A DNA stretch of 64,000 nt from Mortierella sp. BCC40632 (lineage: Eukaryota; Mortierellomycota; Mortierellomycetes; Mortierellales; Mortierellaceae). The stretch spans positions 2,858,001-2,922,000 of the forward strand of contig WAEK01000006.1 in NCBI GenBank assembly GCA_011634665.1, read 5' to 3'. Positions within the stretch are counted from its first letter, which is position 1. Every line of letters begins with the position of its first letter. Shown here one piece after another: positions 41,429 to 52,245 of this stretch. A model generated the notes under the pieces. The model ran no database searches, was not told where the DNA came from, and worked only from the letters and a program-made list of their open reading frames with translations. The translations under genes and the position numbers were made by a program.

Positions 41429-42688
41429 ATGATCCGAGGGGAACATCCAGATGCCATGCGCAAGCCCAATGGCCAGTGGCAACCGTCATCTTCACCATAC
41501 CTCCAACAGGGACCTTCTTCACTACAACAACGACAGCCTTCTGCAGGCTCCCTAGGCAACCGTCCAGCCTCCCCACCTCCCTCCTCTCCTGTGAGTCCTG
41601 GTGGCGGCAGTAACTCGAACATGCTGATCAACACGGGTGGACAAGGACCCAATGGTTCCCAGAGTGGGAGCGGTGCAGGATCACGGTCGAACCCATCCTC
41701 GCCTTCTGTAGCCGGCAATGCAATGGATATTGCTGCGAGGCATTATGAAGCCCTGCAACAGTACCTTTTGGCACATATCCTCAAAGGTACGTTGGCGATT
41801 TGAGTGGAAGAGAGAGAGCGAAAGAGAGAGAGATAGAGAGATAGAGAGAGACAGAAAATGGGATAAGGATCTTCCAGATGCTTTTTTTTTTTTTTTTTTT
41901 TCTCATTTCTCTAACTTTCAATTCATGCTACCAGAGTGCTCACTCTTCTTAATGCTTGGTCCTCTTGGACAAGTGAGGTCAAGGCTTTCATCTGTCGGCC
42001 ACTTTTGTCTTTTTTTTTTTTTTAAAAAAAAAAAAAAAATAAGGGGGGAGGGGGTTAGAAAGGATGAATGCGAGAGAGACTTTTTTTTTTTTTCGTTCCG
42101 ACCATATATTAATTAATACCTTCGAACCCAACCTTATAATAGAGAAACACGGCGTGAGCGAACAACGGATTGCGGCCCGAGAAAAGCTTTCGAGATTGTT
42201 GCAGAACCAGCTCCAGGATCTTTCGACAGATGTCTATGATGAACTTAAGCGAAGAACCGACGGTGCATTGGGTAAAAACAAAACAAAAACAAAAACAAAA
42301 AAACAGAAAAAAAAAATGTTTGCTTCATCGATTCATTTATTATTATTGCTGTTGTTATCTTGTCCTCCCCCTCCTGGGGATTGGGGATTGGGGAGGGGGG
42401 GACGATGTTGTTCCTTGGCCCGGCTATTTGGGCCTACTCTGCCCATCGGTCTGGTAGAATCATTAAGGAAGAGAAGTCTCAGAACCCCGATAAGATTCAT
42501 TGCAGAAAGACGGAACGGTTGCACGACGGATTGGATTGTGTCCTGCACTGCCTTCAAGAGCAAGTGCCAACAACCACAGCAGCAGCACATTTCCGCAGGG
42601 AGAGAGAGTGAGAAAGAGAGAGAAAGAGAGAGAGAGAGAGAGAATGAAAAGAGAGAAGAAAGAACGGAAACACCGCTGTAATTGCTCT

Positions 42689-42721
<33 letters not shown>

Positions 42722-45700
42722 GTTTTTATTTATTTTTTTCTTGCCCTTCTCCAGGAGTCCCATCGGCAAATTGCTTCCGTTAAACTAACGGCCTTTCTTT
42801 TTTTTTTTCTTTATCCTTCCTGTTAGTCCCCTTCTTGGCTGTACGAGATGATTTCCACCCAAAGCGTAACCAGGCCCGACAGAAACTCGCCACTCTGCCT
42901 CAGAACCGATTCAAGGATCTGGCCAGTGATGTCTATGTTCAGCTGGAGCGAATGTTCCCTGCATTGTTGGACATGTTCCCGGTAAGGAATCCTGAGATTT
43001 TGCTCCTCTTGGCCTTTGGATCCAATCCTCCCTCTTTGGGCGCCTATTCTATCCTTTGTACACTTTGGAAGTCATCCCCCCCCCCCAATGAGGTTTCAAG
43101 TTATTTGGGGCAGGAAAAGAAAGAAAGAGAGAGAAAGATACTAACGGATTAGTATGCTCCAAACATACCCTTGATATTTTTTTTTTCTCTTTTCCTTTTT
43201 GCCCCGGGCGTACTTCGATTTCTTCTTTTCCCTCTTCTGCATGATTAGCTCAAGGCTCTGGAAGAAAAAGAGTTCCTGTCTCAGGCACCACCCACGCCTC
43301 AACAACAACAGCCACCAGAGGCCTCTGCGCCTGCTGTCCAACAATCGAGCGTGGTGCCCAACGTGGCCACTTTCACTATCCAGGACAGTTCGAATGCGGA
43401 AGAAGAGACCTATTACCGAGCACCTGGTCAGGGTCCTGCCACTCCCTCTGCATTGGACGGTAATGTCAACTTTGCGAGCCTGGATAGTCTAATGGCCGAC
43501 CTAGGCAATATTGTGAGCAAGGATGGCTCTGATCCCTCCAAGACTGGCTCACCTTCATCCAACAATAATACCTTTGGCAGCCGGCCTGCTGACAAGAATG
43601 GATTGGGGATCGATTCTGGTTCGGTAATGGACGCTGTTGTTTCTGGCTTTTTCATTACTGTTCCCTTGACCGCACTTGATCCCATTTCACATATCTTACT
43701 CATCTCTTTTCTCTCTCTCTCTCTCTCTCTTTATGTGTGTGTGTATGTGTCTCCTTCTCTGTCACCCCTTGCATACGGCTGTTTTAAACCCAACGCCCTA
43801 TGCAATATATTGCTCTCGGCTTTTTTTTTTTTTTTTTTTTTCACTCTTCTGTGGTTCAAAATGGATGCAAAACCAACATCAACAATAACAACAAACAACA
43901 AACAAAAAAAAAAAAGGCTGATCCAATGCGACAAGAATATGAAAGCCGTATTGCTGCACTCTGCAAGCGACTCCAGCATTTGGAAAGTGAGGTTGGGGAT
44001 TCTATCAACCGTCCCGAGGGAACACGCCTTGCTCAAGTGGAGCGTCAACTGGCCAAACAAACCGAACTTTATAATGAGCAGTGTACCCGTGCGTCCAAAT
44101 TGCAGTTCGAGTACAACAAAGTGTTGAACGACTACAATGCTCAGCTTGAGGTTTTTTTTAATATTGGTTTGAACCAAGAGATGCAGGAGCATGGCTCTCA
44201 ATTTAACGCCTTCTCTCTCTTTCTCCCTCTCCCCCTCTCTCGTTCAATTGCACAGACCGTTGACATGGTCAACCAGGAGGTCAAGGCGCTATTGATGGAG
44301 ATCAAGACTCAGAAGCAGCGCAATCAGGATGCAGAGGATGAACTCCAACAGGCCTATACCCGGATCAAGAACCTTGAAGACGAAAACGGCGATCTCAAGG
44401 CAGATCTGGATGACTCTCGACGGGATGTAGATGATCTTAAACAAGATCTCAAGAAGGCTGAAGATGAGGCCGTCTCTGCACGTGCGGCTGCCAAGGATGC
44501 CGCTTCTGCTGCTGCTGCTGCTGCGGCAGCTGCTGCTTCAGCCACACCTGCATCCTCAGTCCCTCCAACGCCAATGTCTGCACCAACAGCTCCAATGAAC
44601 AGTAGCTCATTTGGCGGACCCAAGGATTATTCGAACAACTATCTTGTCAACGATAACCAACATCACCAGGATAAGGGGCTCGGAAACAATAGTAGCAACT
44701 TGAGCAATGTGAGTGCTATTGCCAGCAATGTCAGCAACAGCATCATTAACAACAACAGCAATAGCAACAACATCAGCAACAACATCAGCAGCAACATCAA
44801 CACTGGCAGCAGCAACATCAACAGCGGCAGCATCAGTAACGCCATTGGCAGTACTATTGGCAACAACGTCAACAACAGCATTAGCAATAGCAATAGCAAC
44901 AGCAGCAATATTGCGAACAGCAATATCAGCAATGCCCCCGCTACAAACAATATTACCCCCGCCAGCAGCAACAATATTAACAACAGCAACAATAACAACA
45001 ACAGCAACATTGTCAATAACAGCAGCAGCAGTATCAAAGATGACAATGATGATGATGATGACAGCTGGACCCAGGACCGTCAACAGAACCGTGACAGTGT
45101 TATGGCGAACCCTACGTCAGTCGTTCATCTTGACAACTTGAACTCGTTCCGAAACGCTGTCGATGATCTCTTGGCCGCTGGAAGGTAAGACTCGAGATGG
45201 TCCTATTAGAGGGAACGGATACTTGATAGTGGCAATGAGGAGACTGAAAAGAGGATAAGGAATGACAGGACTCGTACTCATCATTATTATTTTTTCTTAT
45301 TCTTCTTGATTAGGTCGGACTCTTCATCGTCTGTGCTCTTGGGTATGAAGTCGGTGGTGATTGCCTGCAAGGCCGTGACGGAGGATGTGGATGATTATGA
45401 GCTCGATGAGCCTCAGGATGATAGTTTTGCGGATCTGAAGCAAGAGTTGTCTTCGGGACTTACGCAATTGATGACGGCAGCCAAGGCACATTCCAACAAC
45501 TTTGACGAGGATGAGGATGAGTTTGAGAGGACATTGACAGACCTCGAGTCGGCAGCGGATCAATTGGAGGCGATTGTGATGGATATTGTCAATGTTCCCA
45601 AGCGAGTCCGGGGTGGCAAGATGATGGATGGAGGTAATGGGGGAGCCAATAATAATAAGGGCTACATGGAGAAGGGAGGACGGGACGATGAGGAGTCTGA

Positions 45701-46363
45701 TCACGACGATTTGCCTCGTAAGGGCATGAATGACAACAGGGGACACAAGGCGACCCTTGACGACCCTATGGATGCACTTGATCTCAAGGTACAACATTAT
45801 TCGCTGATTTCTATTTCTTTTTGCTTTGGAGGAAAAAAGACCATCTTATGAGCAATGGCGTGCGCGTTTATTTTTGTCCAACTGAGAACTAACTGGGATC
45901 TTTTTTTTTTTTTTTTTTTTTTTTTCTAATCCCCAAAACGTGATGATATCAAACAAAACCTTAGATCTACCTCGAGACTCAGACAGGATTGATCGTTTCT
46001 TCGATTCAGACTTTATTGACGTCGCTTCGATCGAGCTCGGATTCCAGAGATATTAGTGATGCCTCGGACGAGATTACCAAGATTGTGGATGAAGTGATCC
46101 GGACCACGCGTTTGACCTTGAACACACCTGATTGTATTTCTGCCCCACAAGCAGTTGAGCTAAAGTCTCAGGGAGACATGGTGTTGGAGGACTTGGAGAA
46201 CTCGTTGGATCTGTTGAACGAGATGAAAGAACAACTCGAGGCCGAGCCTGAGTTGGCTCATTCGTCTTCGGCCGAAGCCAAGATGGTGAAGCAAAAGTTG
46301 GCAAGTGCCAGCTTTGATATTGCCAAGTATACAAAGGAATTGGTCAGCTTGATCGACGAGTAA
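41429..46363 (+). CDS. SPA2: Polarisome scaffold Spa2 (GIT/Spa2-homology domain protein)
   Basis: Spa2 organises the polarisome at hyphal tips, bringing formin, Bud6 and MAPK components together. Eight exons, 41429-41786, 42143-42271, 42827-42981, 43249-43623, 43917-44150, 44256-45184, 45314-45788 and 45965-46363, give 1,017 aa in phase. After a Ser/Pro-rich start (with RHYEALQQYLLAHIL) come two Spa2-homology repeats: REKLSRLLQNQLQDLSTDVY and RQKLATLPQNRFKDLASDVY. A coiled coil follows (DPMRQEYESRIAALCKRLQH; later VKALLMEIKTQKQRNQDAED), then poly-Ala and an Asn/Ser/Ile repeat (about 44690-45040). The C-terminal GIT-like domain is present (YLETQTGLIVSSIQTLLTSL up to LASASFDIAKYTKELVSLID). Intron 44151-44255 has a weak donor (gttttt) and is in frame without a stop, so retention adding 35 residues is possible. 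The leader is CT-rich. Confidence 0.88.
44690..45040 (+). repeat. Degenerate AAC/AGC/ATC trinucleotide repeat coding Asn/Ser/Ile
   Basis: In-frame triplet array within SPA2 exon 6 that encodes alternating Asn, Ser and Ile residues. Antisense frames across it are poly-Leu artefacts. Confidence 0.85.
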
Positions 46364-46994
46364 TCTCCTCCTTCTAGGCTCCTTTCTCTCAACTTTTTCT
46401 CGCCTCCCTCGCCCTCCTCTTCTTCTTTCCTCTCCTGCTCTCTCTCCCCTCCTCCGAGCGAGTGGAAGAGAGAGAGAGAGGGAGAGGGGGAGAGGGAGAG
46501 GGAGAGAAACGAACCACAACAACATTATTTTGAGTTCATCTCATTTGATTGATCGGCTCCCTTTCCGGTATTGGTCCGACCACCCGACCCGTGGCCACCT
46601 GGCCCATTGGTTGACAAACCAGTTAGACAGACCACACATACACACACATACACATACACATGCACTCTCTCTCTCCTTCGCACAACTCGCAGCACTAATA
46701 CACCTATTATTTATACACACTTTTATGCTCACGCTCACTCCATACTACACCACTCTTGTTGTTGTTGTTGTTTTTATCAGAAGGAAATCTACTCACATCC
46801 CAATAGGACCTTTTTATTCTCCTCTCTCAGATGATTTGATGACTCGTTCCCCGTTTTTTTTTTTTTTTTTTCTACCACCACTTTTTCTTCTCCACTACCC
46901 ACTCTTCTTTTTATTGCCACTCGCGCAAAACAACAATAACAACAACGACAAGAAAAAACAAATATGCATCTTCTGTAATACAGCTTTTGCCACC

Positions 46995-47025
<31 letters not shown>

Positions 47026-47261
47026 GTTTTTTGGGCCAATGGAGGAAAGCATTGGGTTTATGTTTTTTTTTATTTTTTTTCTCTACTGTTCATTTGGTGG
47101 TGACGAGATGGTCGTTATTATTATTTATTGTGTTGGCGTAAAAAAGGTCCTCTTTTTTAGGTAGGTCATACGGAAAGGAGGGAGGGAGGAGGAAAGGAGA
47201 GAGAGCAGGCTTTTTTTTTTTTTTTTTTTTTTGGTGCAAAAAAGAACCAAGAGAGTGTGTT

Positions 47262-47297
<36 letters not shown>

Positions 47298-48349
47298 ATG
47301 GAGAAGGGTGAAATAGGGAGAGTGACAGGGAAGAGGAACACACTCACTTGTGTTAACTCTTTGCTCTCTCTCTCATTCTCTCTTACTAGTTTTTTTTTCT
47401 TACTATAATCCTCTGTGCTACATTCAGTCTCCTTCTCTTTCTCTTTCTTTCTCTCTCTCTCTCTCTCTCTCCAAATGCGCGCCAAATCGGCACAAGACCC
47501 TCCTCCCCCTCCAAAGGACAAAGTCGAAAAATAAAAAAAATAAAAGTCGATTGGTTTCAATATAGCCGCGCAGCTACCCACAAACAAAAACGTTATTATT
47601 GAATAAAAACGCCGTTTTTTCTCTTTAAAGAAAAAAAAAAGGGAAAGTACGGTACGCTCCCATGAGAAAAGTCTTTTCTGTGAATGGACGGTAACACGAC
47701 TAGCTCGTGAACAAGCTTTTTTCAAAGGGAAGGGAAGGAGGTAAAAAAAAAAAAAAAGAAGCGGAGGAAATGTGTAAGCAAATAAACATTGCTCCGAAAG
47801 GAAAGTGAGAGAGAAGATAAACTTTTCTAACTTTCTCTCTCTCTCTCTCTCTCTCTTTTTTACTCAGTAAAAAAAAAAAAAAAAAAAAGCAACAACAAAG
47901 GCACAAAGTCTTTTTTTTTTTAATTAACATCATCAAAGGGTATAGCAAGTTAAGAGAAAATGTCTTTCTTTTCAAGCAAAGGAAGGCCATGGAGAGAAGG
48001 CAAAGTGAGAGAGAAACATTACATCGATCCAAGAAAAAAAAAAAAAAAAAAAAAGGTTATGAAGAAAACCATGGAACGTGGAAAGAAAAGAAAAAAAAGG
48101 GGAGGGAGGGGGGGGGGGGGGATATATACATCGAGAGTGTGTGTTGGTGACAATGCAGAATAAGAATAAATAAATGAAGCAGCAAAGGTGAAGAAGGAGG
48201 CCCAGAGTCAAGCATAGGGGCTAGGGCTGAGCAGAGCAGAGCATGAGTGTGAGCATAAACATGAACTAAACAGAGAAAAAAGTGGAGGTCTATCTACAAA
48301 AAAGAAAGAAAGAAAGAAAAAAAAAGGGGGGGATGGATTCTGATGTAGG

Positions 48350-48380
<31 letters not shown>

Positions 48381-48469
48381 AGAGAGAGGGAGAGAAAAGG
48401 TCTCTCTTTCTCTACTCTCTCTTTCTCTCTTTCTCTCCTACAATCTCATTTAAAAAGAGAAAAAGGCTC
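46364..48469. other. Convergent intergenic region between SPA2 and the C2H2 gene
   Basis: 2.1 kb without a gene. It holds GA/CT tracts (46475-46505, 47265-47295, 47440-47471), T-runs (46855-46870, 46998-47025, 47213-47232), A-runs (47870-47888, 48031-48054, 48350-48377) and a G-run near 48108-48121. It should contain the 3' ends of both flanking genes. Confidence 0.5.
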
Positions 48470-49589
48470 TCAGTTGTGGTTCTCCAGGCGTCGGTGTCGC
48501 TGAAGCGCGTCACTTCGACCAAACCGTGAAGAACATTGCGAACAAGCATAGGGCTTGTTAGCCATGTGCTTCGACTTGACATGTCGGTCCAAATCATGTC
48601 TTCGCACAAAATCCCAGTCGCATCCTTCAGCTGGACACTTGTGGGGTCGCTCTCCATTGTGAGTGTTCAAGTGCGATCGAAGATTGAAGGCCCGTGTAAA
48701 TGACTTGGAACAACCTTCGAACGTGCAAGGGTGCATCCGCTTCTCTACCGTTTCGGCTACCGGTCGACCATTCGCTGCCTTGCCTGGGCTCATCGAAGAG
48801 GACGAAGAACCAGGAGAGGCCGAGGAACCTGCCAGATCGACTGAAGCTGACGATTGGCTGTGTGTCGAAGACATGGAGCTCGTGCGGGAGTGATTAGTGC
48901 CGATCATCGAACCATCGACTCTTGACCGCTTGGCTCCCGGTTGTTGTTGTTGCTGTTGTTGTTGTTGCGATTGGAAGGACTGATAGGCGACGGCGCCAAA
49001 AGACTCGCCCGCCTCATCGCGTCCATGTTTCTGACCTCGGGTTGAACGGCGAGAGGAACGCATAGGGGGCGACAAGGGTGGCACATTTGAATCATCCACA
49101 TAACCACCCACGAGACCATAGGACGATGCCTCCAGACCGGTTGCCAACGTTGCCGTGTTCATTCCATTCGGGATCTCATCTGCCGCCTCAAAGTCGCGGC
49201 TGTCGTTCTCATCATCGTTCTCGTCATCATCATCTTCGTCATCATCGTCCTCTGAGTCGTCCTCGGGGTTCTCGACGACAGAGCCAAAAGGAGCAGGCTG
49301 ACCTGCACCAGCGGCAGCAAAGACAGAGCTCGACATGGAGGCCATTGGCAACATACCCGCACCCGTCATACTGGCTACCTCACGCTTGCGCTCAAGCAAA
49401 AAGTCACCCTGCGGGTAAAACATGTTAGCGGTGTTACCGAGCCAGGGGTAGCCGTAGCTGGCCGAGGACGAGGCAGCAGCACCTGCAGAGGAAGGACCTG
49501 AAGAAGATCCTGCTGAGGAGGAACCGGAACCGGAACCTGAACCAATAGAAGGGTCAAAGTAGCCTTGGTGGAGCTGTTGTTGTTGTTGC

Positions 49590-49621
<32 letters not shown>

Positions 49622-49625
49622 CTGT

Positions 49626-49657
<32 letters not shown>

Positions 49658-51118
49658 TTGTTGTTGGTACGAGGGTTGAGTGGGGAGCGAAGGGATAAAG
49701 GCACCGTATTGCGAAAAAGCATCGCTGAAAAAGGTACCCGTCGTTCCGCCAAAGCTCAACGTCTCCCCAAAGGCCGAAGGATCAATGGCCGTCGGGTCAC
49801 CACAACCTTGTTGAAGGACCGAATAAGGCATCGAGTCAAAAAAGTGGCCATCCAACAAAAGATTGTACTGCATCAACTCAAGAGGTTGCATGTCCCCCAT
49901 CAAGTTGTAGGGGCTTCCGATCTCTTGCAGCGCGGCTGCGGTCGACGCTGCCGCTGCCGCTGCTGCTGCTGCTGCTGACGCGGCAGTCGACGGAGATGAA
50001 GTAGGCACGGCATGCGTAGTGCTTTCAGCAGCAGGCTGCTGTGGAGACTTGAAGCCAAAATCAAAGTCGTGCTGTGGTTGCGGCTGCTGTTGTTGTTGAT
50101 GTTGTTGCTGAGCAAGCAACAATTGATGTTCTTGAACCATATAATCGAGAATATAGTTGCCGTCGTCCTGGAAAACGCGCTGTTGTTGTTGGGACTGGGG
50201 CTGAGGTTGTGGCTGTGAGGTAGGCGGGTCAAGCATGGACTGAGTGGCGACTTGTTCGAGTTGCCGCTGGTCTTGAGTAAAGGCTAGCATATTGGCCATA
50301 CCAGGAAACCCTTCGCGGACAAGGGCCTCGGCAATGAGTGGATAGACAAGCGGCAACGACATTGTGTCCGAGGCCGAGGAGGCAGCGGTAGAAGAAGAAG
50401 CCGAGGAAGAAGAAGCTGAAGAAGAAGAAGCGTAAGAACTATAATCGACAGCGACAGCACTTGTAGGAGTGGTAGCGGTGGCAGAAGAAGAGACAGGAGA
50501 GTGGTGATGTACGGGAGAGTGCGCGTGAGAGTGCGAGTGCGCGTGAGAGTGTGAGTGTGGATGTGAGTGAGAGTGAGAGTGTGAGTGCGAGTGAGAGTGT
50601 GGGTGAGAGTGAGAGTGAGAGTGAGAGTGTGCGTGTGAGAGGTGAGAGAGGTGGTGGGAGGAAGGGTGGCTGGGAGGGTCCATGGCAGCGAACTTGGTCA
50701 GGGCCGGTGAGGAGAGTGTGTGTGAGTGAGAGGCGAGGATGGTATCGGAGGATGGGTCGGCAGTGGTGGTGGAAGTAGCCGAGGTTGGAGGAGACTGTTG
50801 CTGGAACTGGAGTGACTCGAAGGTCGAGAGACAGGTCTCGAAAAGGGCCTTGGCCGAGGGTGGGTCTTGATAGCGAGGCGAGTGTCGAGGCAGGTCCATG
50901 AGGGTGGGAGCAGGAGAAAGAGCCGGAGAAGAAGCCGGGGAGAAAGTCGGAGAAGAGGAAGAGGAAGAAGAGGGATAGTTGGAGAATGGAATCAGATGAT
51001 GATGATGATGATGATGAGAAGGATGAAGAAGAGAAGGAGAAGAAAGAGGAGGATGGGCCTGAGAAGGAAGGAGTGAAGAAGAAAGAGATGTACTGCGGGT
51101 GGAGTGCAGTGAGGCCAT
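48470..51118 (-). CDS. C2H2 zinc-finger transcription factor with polyQ and His-Ser repeats
   Basis: Single-exon gene of 882 aa if it starts at ATG 51118 (MASLHSTRSTS). The frame stays open upstream to 51349, but that stretch is poly-Phe/Leu-Ser from a homopolymer and GA tract, so I reject it as coding. Three C-terminal C2H2 fingers (about residues 800-880) read CTFEGCSKSFTRAFNLRSH, then CPAEGCDWDFVRRHDLDRH, then CSQCSSRFGRSDALQRH, with the final His pair spaced wider than usual. They indicate sequence-specific DNA binding in the nucleus. The rest is low complexity: Ser-rich, a His-Ser repeat at about residues 160-200, short Ala and Gln runs, a polyQ tract of about 35 residues near 485-518, and an acidic block (EDDSEDDDDEDD). 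The target pathway is unknown. Finger spacing resembles stress-type fungal regulators, but I would not name one. Confidence 0.82.
49570..49670 (-). repeat. CAG/CAA (polyQ) triplet repeat
   Basis: Mixed CAA/CAG codons on the coding strand of the zinc-finger gene. The codon mixing suggests selection for glutamine rather than a young pure slippage tract. Confidence 0.9.
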
Positions 51119-51182
51119 ATAAAGGATAGAGCAAGAAAGAATGGACAGACAGACGGATAACGAGAGAGAGAGAGAGAGAGAG

Positions 51183-51215
<33 letters not shown>

Positions 51216-51458
51216 TTCTGGCCTGGGGCAAAGAGCAAAAAAAAAAAAATAAGAGTGAGCACCCGTCTTTGTCGCCCGTCACTCGGGTACAGGGACAGAC
51301 ACACCCAGGGACACTCTACAGGAAGTTGCAGGTAGAAAGAGGAATGCAAAGGGCGCCAGGAGTTGGGTGCCCGATAAGCTGAGATTTGAAGTCGTGGAAG
51401 TGATCAAGAAGCAAAAATGGCCGTGCAGAAGAGAAAGAGTCTCGTCGTTTTGGGTCAC

Positions 51459-51512
<54 letters not shown>

Positions 51513-51554
51513 AAGACGATGAGAAGGAAAGTGAAAAAAATATTTTATATATAT

Positions 51555-51587
<33 letters not shown>

Positions 51588-52196
51588 CAGAGTCAGGGCA
51601 TGAAAGAGAACAGAGAGAGAGAGAGAGAGAGTAAAAGCGAGAACAAGAGGGGGGCGAGACCTCGGTTTTTATGGCATCCGCGTGGACGTGTGAGAGCTGG
51701 TCAACCCGCGCGGGCCTCACACCCGACCAGCCCTGCCTTGTCCACATTTGCTCTCTTGCTCTTTCTCACTTTCTCTTATTCTTTTGTTCTCTCTTTCTTC
51801 TCGTTCTTTCTTTCTTTCTTTCTCTCTCTCTCTCTCTCTCTCAATCGCCCAACCCGATGAGACTCGAATCCAGGACGACGCACCAACCAGCAGGCCTGTC
51901 TACCTTAGCGTGTGCTGTGGGTTCCCGGCTCTCGCCCACTCGCTCTGGCCTTCTCGTTATTGACTTTTTTTTCTTTTTTTTTTCTCTCCCGTCCTGTCCT
52001 TAATTCAAACAGAGTTGGAGGGCTGCTCCGGATCTTACTTCTGAACAAGGTGCGATCGGGGCAGTGGCATGCTGCGAATTTTGCTTTGTTCATATTTTTC
52101 TTTCTTTTTTCCACTATGATTGCAAATGAGAAGGAGGCTGCAGCAAGGGATGAGCGGCAACGGGCATGAGAGACAGAAAGAAAGAGGGAAAAAAAA

Positions 52197-52245
<49 letters not shown>

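Noticed and set aside
44663..45046. Minus-strand poly-Leu/Ile frame that looks like a membrane protein
   Set aside because: Antisense of the Asn/Ser/Ile triplet repeat in SPA2 exon 6, whose plus frame is spliced to clear Spa2 domains.
49565..49978. Plus-strand poly-Leu frame resembling a signal or membrane segment
   Set aside because: Antisense of the polyQ tract of the C2H2 factor.
50439..51134. Minus-strand Leu/Ser/Thr-rich frame of 231 codons
   Set aside because: An alternative frame of the C2H2 gene's repeat region. The frame ending in the three zinc fingers is the real one.
51119..51349. N-terminal extension of the C2H2 protein up to 51349
   Set aside because: It would be poly-Phe and Leu-Ser from an A-run and GA tract, which is typical of non-coding leader here. 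The ATG at 51118 is followed by normal sequence.
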